Shown in pieces: positions 37,797 to 41,447 of a DNA stretch of 41,447 nt. This stretch comes from a virus: positions 1 through 41,447 of the IMG/VR virus record IMGVR_UViG_3300027976_000078, one strand, 5' to 3'. The notes beneath the pieces were generated by a model. It searched no databases. It had not been told where the DNA came from and was given only the letters and a program-made list of their open reading frames with translations. Numbering within the stretch: the first letter of the stretch is position 1; each line of letters opens with the position of its first letter. Made by a program: the position numbers and the translations under genes.

Positions 37797-39034
37797 CCCT
37801 AGACCCAATGCGGATCGAAACTGTCCGCCAATACTTGTCTCTCCATCCAGAGCATGGGTGTCGCCGGGTGGCCCACGCAACGGGGCTTCCCGCCACTTCG
37901 ACCGCGGACATCGTTCGGCGACTGAAAGCGGGGGAGCTCGGCCCGCTCGGGGGAAGCCCCACGAGGACCGTCGAGAACGTGCCCAGCCGAACAATTAGGA
38001 CGCTGCCCGACATGTTGATGGAGTGCAAGGTCGACACGAAAGTCTGGGAGGTGACCAACCACATCGTCAACAAGCACGACATGTGCTACAAAGACAAAAA
38101 TGGCGACGGGCAGACGGTCCAACTCTTTCAAGTGAAGGCGTGGCTCCGACGCAGACCGGGCCCCACCGACGGTGAGGCCATCGCGACCGCGCTCGCCGCC
38201 TTCCGGACCAAGGGTCGGAAGGTGCAGAAACTAAAGCCGATCAATAAAACCGGAAACCTTCTCGAGATTTCCATCCCCGATCTCCACTACGGAGCTCTTT
38301 CGTGGTCACCAGAAACGGGCGAGGATTACAACAGTGAGGCGGCCGAGCTCCGCTTCATGCTCGCCATCTCCGACCTCCTCGCGAAGGGGAAGGTGTTCGG
38401 GTTCGATAAGGTGTTGTTTCCCGTCGGAAGCGATTTTTTCCATGTCGACAACTCCGCCAACTCCACCACCGCGGGCACGCCGCTCGACGTGGACACGCGC
38501 TGGCAACGGAGCTTCGTCCATGGGTGCCAACTGATTCGGAGGGCCATCGACATGATCCGAAAGCACGCGCCCGTTGAGATCGTGGTCATCTCCGGCAACC
38601 ACGACGAGGCCCGGGCGTTTTATATGGGCGAGGTGCTGTCGGCGGCGTATGCGTCGGCCGCAGACGTTGCCGTGAACAACGGCCCTAAACCCCGCAAATA
38701 CTTTCGTTGGGGCACCGTTCTGCTGGGGCTCACGCACGGGCACAAAGTGAAAGTGGCCGCCTTACCTAATATCATGGCCGGGGAGGCGGCCCAAGATTGG
38801 GCAAAAACAACGCACCGCGAGTGGCACATCGGTCATCTTCACCATGCGCGGGAAGATCGCTTCCACGCGGGCATGGAACAGAACGCCACCCGCATCCGCG
38901 TGTTGCCGTCCCTAGCGGGCACTGACGCTTGGCACTCCAAGAACGGATTTGTGGGAGCAAAGAAAGCCGCCGAGGCGTATCTGTGGAACCTCGTCGACGG
39001 ATATGTTGGCCACTTCAGCTTTTCGCCAAAATGA
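37793..39034 (+). CDS. Metallophosphoesterase with an N-terminal HTH-like part
   Basis: 413 aa from the ATG at 37793 (ATGA). The calcineurin-like core has ISIPDLHYG (D-x-H), PVGSDFFHVDN, VVISGNHDEA (GNHD), LTHGH and IGHLHHA, the full metal-binding set. The first ~60 residues (IETVRQYLSLHPEHGCRRVA, HATGLPATSTADIVRRL) look like a helix-turn-helix, which suggests action on nucleic acid. It could be a nuclease of SbcD type or a phosphatase that heals RNA ends for the ligase. The stop codon lies in a hairpin ending the operon. Confidence 0.8.
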   Translation: MTLDPMRIETVRQYLSLHPEHGCRRVAHATGLPATSTADIVRRLKAGELGPLGGSPTRTVENVPSRTIRTLPDMLMECKVDTKVWEVTNHIVNKHDMCYKDKNGDGQTVQLFQVKAWLRRRPGPTDGEAIATALAAFRTKGRKVQKLKPINKTGNLLEISIPDLHYGALSWSPETGEDYNSEAAELRFMLAISDLLAKGKVFGFDKVLFPVGSDFFHVDNSANSTTAGTPLDVDTRWQRSFVHGCQLIRRAIDMIRKHAPVEIVVISGNHDEARAFYMGEVLSAAYASAADVAVNNGPKPRKYFRWGTVLLGLTHGHKVKVAALPNIMAGEAAQDWAKTTHREWHIGHLHHAREDRFHAGMEQNATRIRVLPSLAGTDAWHSKNGFVGAKKAAEAYLWNLVDGYVGHFSFSPK

Positions 39035-39060
39035 GCTGATTAGCGTTCGTAATCAGCTCA
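39032..39060. terminator. Hairpin between the converging early and late units
   Basis: 11-bp perfect stem TGAGCTGATTA-N7-TAATCAGCTCA. The first TGA is the stop codon of the phosphoesterase. There is no T-run on either side, so it may work with Rho or protect mRNA 3' ends for both directions. Confidence 0.6.
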
Positions 39061-39068
39061 GGCGAGAG

Positions 39069-39143
39069 TGGAGCCCTCGGCCGGAATCGAACCAGCAACC
39101 GCTTGTTTACAAAACAAAGGCTCTGCCGTTGAGCTACGAGGGC
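39069..39143 (-). tRNA. tRNA-Thr (TGT anticodon)
   Basis: Complete cloverleaf. Acceptor GCCCTCG/CGAGGGC is perfect, D-stem GCTC/GAGC, anticodon stem TTTGT/ACAAG with loop TTTGTAA, and T-stem GCTGG/CCGGC around TTCGATT. The discriminator is T and CCA is encoded. Its 5' end abuts the stop codon of the 39144-39665 gene, so it must be cut out of that mRNA by RNase P. Confidence 0.95.
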
Positions 39144-39665
39144 TTAAATTGGACGACCGCCCAGCTGGTTAATCACCGGATCGGGCTGAACGGGGCTCAC
39201 CTGAGTGGGCGCGAGCTGCCGGAGTCGGGCCGTGTTGAGTTGGTCGTTGGGTGGAGGGGCCCCCACGGCCCGTTCTGAGGCCAAGGGGCCCTGCGTTTGG
39301 GTTGGTTGGTCAGATGACCCACCCGAGCCCAAAGGCACCGCAATTTGGGCCAAGGTTCCGTTCTCGTCGGCATCCTTCAGCTCGGCCTCGGTGATAAAGT
39401 CGGAGTTGTAGAGCACCGTCGAGGCGTCTGACGCCTCATAATGGTCAATTCCCAGCTCGGGCAGCTGTCCAAAATTCTGGAGTATCTGCTCAATCATCGG
39501 GTCGGCCAGCATCTCTTGCGTGATCGCCGGAATCAACACCGCGGGTATCGACCCGTCGACCAACCCCGGAAGGGGGGGCGGGAGCGTGGCCGCCTCGGGC
39601 TTGTTGGGCTCCGCGGAGAGAGGGGCGTCGGTGGGGGAGAGGGTGGCGTTGTCGAGGGCGGGCAT
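39144..39665 (-). CDS. Pro/Ala-rich late protein, 173 aa
   Basis: Low-complexity ends (PDNATLSP..PLPGLVDG; ..QVSPVQPDPVINQLGGRPI) flank a folded-looking middle, LIPAITQEMLADPMIEQILQ then YNSDFITEAELKDADENG. It follows the lysozyme gene at the end of the virion block, so it may be a virion or lysis accessory. No family recognised. Confidence 0.6.
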   Translation of the reverse strand: MPALDNATLSPTDAPLSAEPNKPEAATLPPPLPGLVDGSIPAVLIPAITQEMLADPMIEQILQNFGQLPELGIDHYEASDASTVLYNSDFITEAELKDADENGTLAQIAVPLGSGGSSDQPTQTQGPLASERAVGAPPPNDQLNTARLRQLAPTQVSPVQPDPVINQLGGRPI

Positions 39666-39666
39666 G

Positions 39667-40185
39667 TTAGAAAGAGGCCAAGGGGCCCGTGAGTTTCAGG
39701 GGGGATTCTGTGGAGAGTTTACGCACCGAAGCTTCCCGCATCCGTGCGGCGTTAGCTGACATCCTCGGAGCGACGCCCGTGCCGTCCTTCAGCGAGTTTT
39801 TATATTCGGCGTTGTCGAGATACTCGTCGGCGGCCTCAGAGAATTTTTTCTCTTTCAGGAGCTTCAAGGTTTTCGGGCTCCCGGACAGGTCGCCTCGGAA
39901 GAATCCATCGACCACGGCCACTTGAAGACTCTCGGGAAACGAGTCGAAGACGTCCCCGAGCTTTCGTTTCGCGGACGCCACCTTGTCATCTAAATCAGAA
40001 TCAAAGAGCCCCTGCACCTCGTCGGCGGTGAGCTTCTTGCCCTTGTATTTCTGATGCTCGGAGGGCTTCACGAGGTGCCCGATGCCGATCGTATAATTGC
40101 CCTTGTGGTCCTTGTAGATTTCGTTGCGGGAGCCCTCGTGCTGGGCGATGTATGCCGCGGCCGCCTTCTGGAGAGAGCTACTCAT
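39667..40185 (-). CDS. T4-type lysozyme (GH24 muramidase)
   Basis: 172 aa. HEGSRNEIYKDHKGNYTIGI gives E17, D26 and T32, the same E-8x-D-5x-T spacing as the catalytic triad of T4 lysozyme. GIGHLV follows as usual. The enzyme cuts the NAM-NAG bond in peptidoglycan. No signal peptide or membrane anchor is seen. It overlaps the polyprotein stop by 8 nt (ATGAGTAG), so it may be a virion-borne enzyme that helps entry rather than, or as well as, the lysis endolysin. Confidence 0.85.
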   Translation of the reverse strand: MSSSLQKAAAAYIAQHEGSRNEIYKDHKGNYTIGIGHLVKPSEHQKYKGKKLTADEVQGLFDSDLDDKVASAKRKLGDVFDSFPESLQVAVVDGFFRGDLSGSPKTLKLLKEKKFSEAADEYLDNAEYKNSLKDGTGVAPRMSANAARMREASVRKLSTESPLKLTGPLASF

Positions 40186-41447
40186 CGGAGAGGGCTAGGG
40201 CCCCGGCACGTCGAGCGACCCGGTCAAGAACTCGCGTATCGCGACTTTCTTCGCCGAAGAGGGGGAGCGACGAGGCGTTGGCGCGTCGAGTCTCGAACTC
40301 CGGATCGACGAGAGCATCGAAATCAGTGAATCCGAAGTCTTCGAGGAGTCCACGGATGACGGGATCGCGGGTGAGGTTTTCATAAAATTCTGGGGTGGCC
40401 ACTAAATCTCTGTCCGAGAGTATACGAAGCGTCTCCTGTGTCGTCCGCCCGTCGACGGACAGTTCGGTGAGCGTTTTGAAGAACGACCACACCGTCTCCT
40501 GAACCTCGGCCGGTGTCAATCCCGATTTTTTGGCCGCGGCACGCACCCGCGACGCGTAGGCGATGTAGCGAGCTTTGCTCCCGTGCATCTTCCCCGCGTC
40601 GAGTCCCGCGAATTGGGCCATCCACGTGTCGAGCGTCACCGCCATCTCGTCGCCGATCAGGTTTCGGAAGAAGCTTTCCACCTTGAATCCGGAGAGCTTC
40701 GCGTTCGAGTCGAGGGACGTCCGGGGCGGGTTCAAAAAACCTTGGAGCGCGGACACGGTGTTATTGGTGCGGGCGTCTAAATCGACGAGCGGGGCGACGA
40801 GCTTCTTCAACACGTCGGTGCCGGTGGGGCGGCCCGCTTTTTGCCAAGCGTCCCAAACGTGCAGCGACATCTCCAGATTTTTAATCACCATCTGTTGGGG
40901 CGACGTGGCCGCGAGCACGGCCGCAAATTGCTCCGTGTCGGGTCCGAAAATCTTCCGCAACGCCACCGCGGCCCGCGCATACCACCCGCGCTTGATCAGT
41001 CCCGCCTTCGCGGCCACGACGAGTTCGGTCTCGCTGGGCAGCTCGTCAAACACGGCCACCATGCCCGACGCGAGGCTGCGATTTTCAGCTCCCTTTTCGG
41101 AGGGCGTCATGTTCTTCCACAACTTTTTGTATTTCGGATCGGCCAGAACGTCCGTGGCGCTCGGCATGAACAGCGGCTGACCCGCGGCCACGCTCTCGCG
41201 CATCGCTTCCGTGATTGCTACCTTGTGGAACGGCGTGGTGTCACCAGCGCGATGGAGTTCTTGGAGAAGCTCCCCGTCGTTGAGTGTGTCGGTCCGTTTC
41301 TTCGTGGCCGGAGTGGACAACTCCCCGTCCTCCACCTTCGCGCCCCACTGCTTTACGTATTTACCGACCATGCTAGGGAGCATCACGTCGTAGAAGCCCT
41401 TCATGCCCTCCCCGCCCAATTTCAGATTAACACCAGAGAATGTTCCT
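40178..41447 (-). CDS. C-terminal part of a large virion polyprotein; N terminus cut by the window edge
   Basis: Open on the minus strand to the window edge (423 codons including the stop). The first visible residues are GTFSGVNLKLGGEGMKGFYD. The LK-GGEGMKGFYD block marks giant multi-domain phage virion proteins (polyvalent, DarB-like) that are injected with the DNA. FAAVLAATSPQQMVIKNLEM and WMAQFAGLDAGKMHGSKARY follow, also typical of these. Any apparent start inside the window is not real. The role could be ejected virion protein or anti-defence; the enzymatic domains would be upstream. Confidence 0.75.
   Translation of the reverse strand, partial: GTFSGVNLKLGGEGMKGFYDVMLPSMVGKYVKQWGAKVEDGELSTPATKKRTDTLNDGELLQELHRAGDTTPFHKVAITEAMRESVAAGQPLFMPSATDVLADPKYKKLWKNMTPSEKGAENRSLASGMVAVFDELPSETELVVAAKAGLIKRGWYARAAVALRKIFGPDTEQFAAVLAATSPQQMVIKNLEMSLHVWDAWQKAGRPTGTDVLKKLVAPLVDLDARTNNTVSALQGFLNPPRTSLDSNAKLSGFKVESFFRNLIGDEMAVTLDTWMAQFAGLDAGKMHGSKARYIAYASRVRAAAKKSGLTPAEVQETVWSFFKTLTELSVDGRTTQETLRILSDRDLVATPEFYENLTRDPVIRGLLEDFGFTDFDALVDPEFETRRANASSLPLFGEESRDTRVLDRVARRAGALALSDE
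40417..40426 (-). promoter_or_regulatory. Late promoter motif CGTATACTCT, copy E, inside the polyprotein gene
   Basis: The minus strand reads CGCTTCGTATACTCTCGGAC, 232 bp upstream of the lysozyme start. It could give extra lysozyme and tRNA-Thr mRNA late. As it lies inside a gene it may also be coding chance, though it shares all 10 bases. Confidence 0.45.

Noticed and set aside
1-41447. CRISPR array, integrase, attachment site or transposon
   Set aside because: No spaced direct-repeat array, recombinase or terminal-repeat element was seen; the tRNAs show no flanking att-like duplicates.
1-41447. The window as a complete circular genome
   Set aside because: The cut genes at the two ends are different proteins (fibre C terminus missing, polyprotein N terminus missing), so sequence is absent between them.

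Overview
The window is part of the genome of a tailed double-stranded DNA phage (Caudoviricetes). It carries a large terminase subunit, portal, scaffold and capsid set, a tail-fibre-like gene, a lysozyme and a full phage replication module. No integrase, excisionase or CI-like repressor was found, so a lytic life style is likely. Both window ends cut a gene: a tail fibre loses its C terminus at base 1 and a large virion protein loses its N terminus at base 41447. The full genome is therefore longer than this window. The host cannot be named from sequence. The DNA is GC-rich. Many early genes start behind A-rich leaders without a Shine-Dalgarno sequence, while several late genes have a good one.

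Layout. Bases 1-20882 are read leftward (minus strand) and hold the late genes. From the centre outward these are a possible small terminase, a gap of about 380 bp, terL, a non-coding island with a tRNA-Met and many hairpins, a long run of small coupled genes (ParB-like DGQHR protein, Ala-rich protein, membrane micro-proteins), two surface-sugar enzymes, two Cys-rich proteins, a P-loop kinase, portal, scaffold, two glycosyltransferase-like genes, major capsid, and tail genes. Bases 21311-39034 are read rightward and hold the early/replication genes. These are about fifteen small unknown proteins, an RNA ligase, a mini zincin, an SF2 helicase, a RecB/Cas4-like nuclease, a ssDNA-binding-like protein, a family A DNA polymerase, a primase-helicase, a sigma factor, an HNH nuclease and a metallophosphoesterase. 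Bases 39069-41447 are leftward again: a large virion polyprotein end, a T4-type lysozyme, a Pro-rich protein and tRNA-Thr. They converge on the early operon at a strong hairpin.

Control. The two arms diverge from a 20.9-21.25 kb region built on a near-perfect 46-bp inverted repeat around AT-rich and palindromic DNA, a candidate origin and divergent control region. On the minus strand only, the 10-mer CGTATACTCT occurs four times exactly and once with one change. Three copies lie just ahead of the portal, capsid and tail genes, one lies at the head of the late block, and one lies inside the polyprotein upstream of the lysozyme. This looks like a phage late promoter, and the early operon encodes a sigma factor that could read it. 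Two further 68-aa proteins look like free sigma region 4 domains. Genes are packed with ATGA overlaps, which also reveal several coupled micro-ORFs of 13-57 codons.
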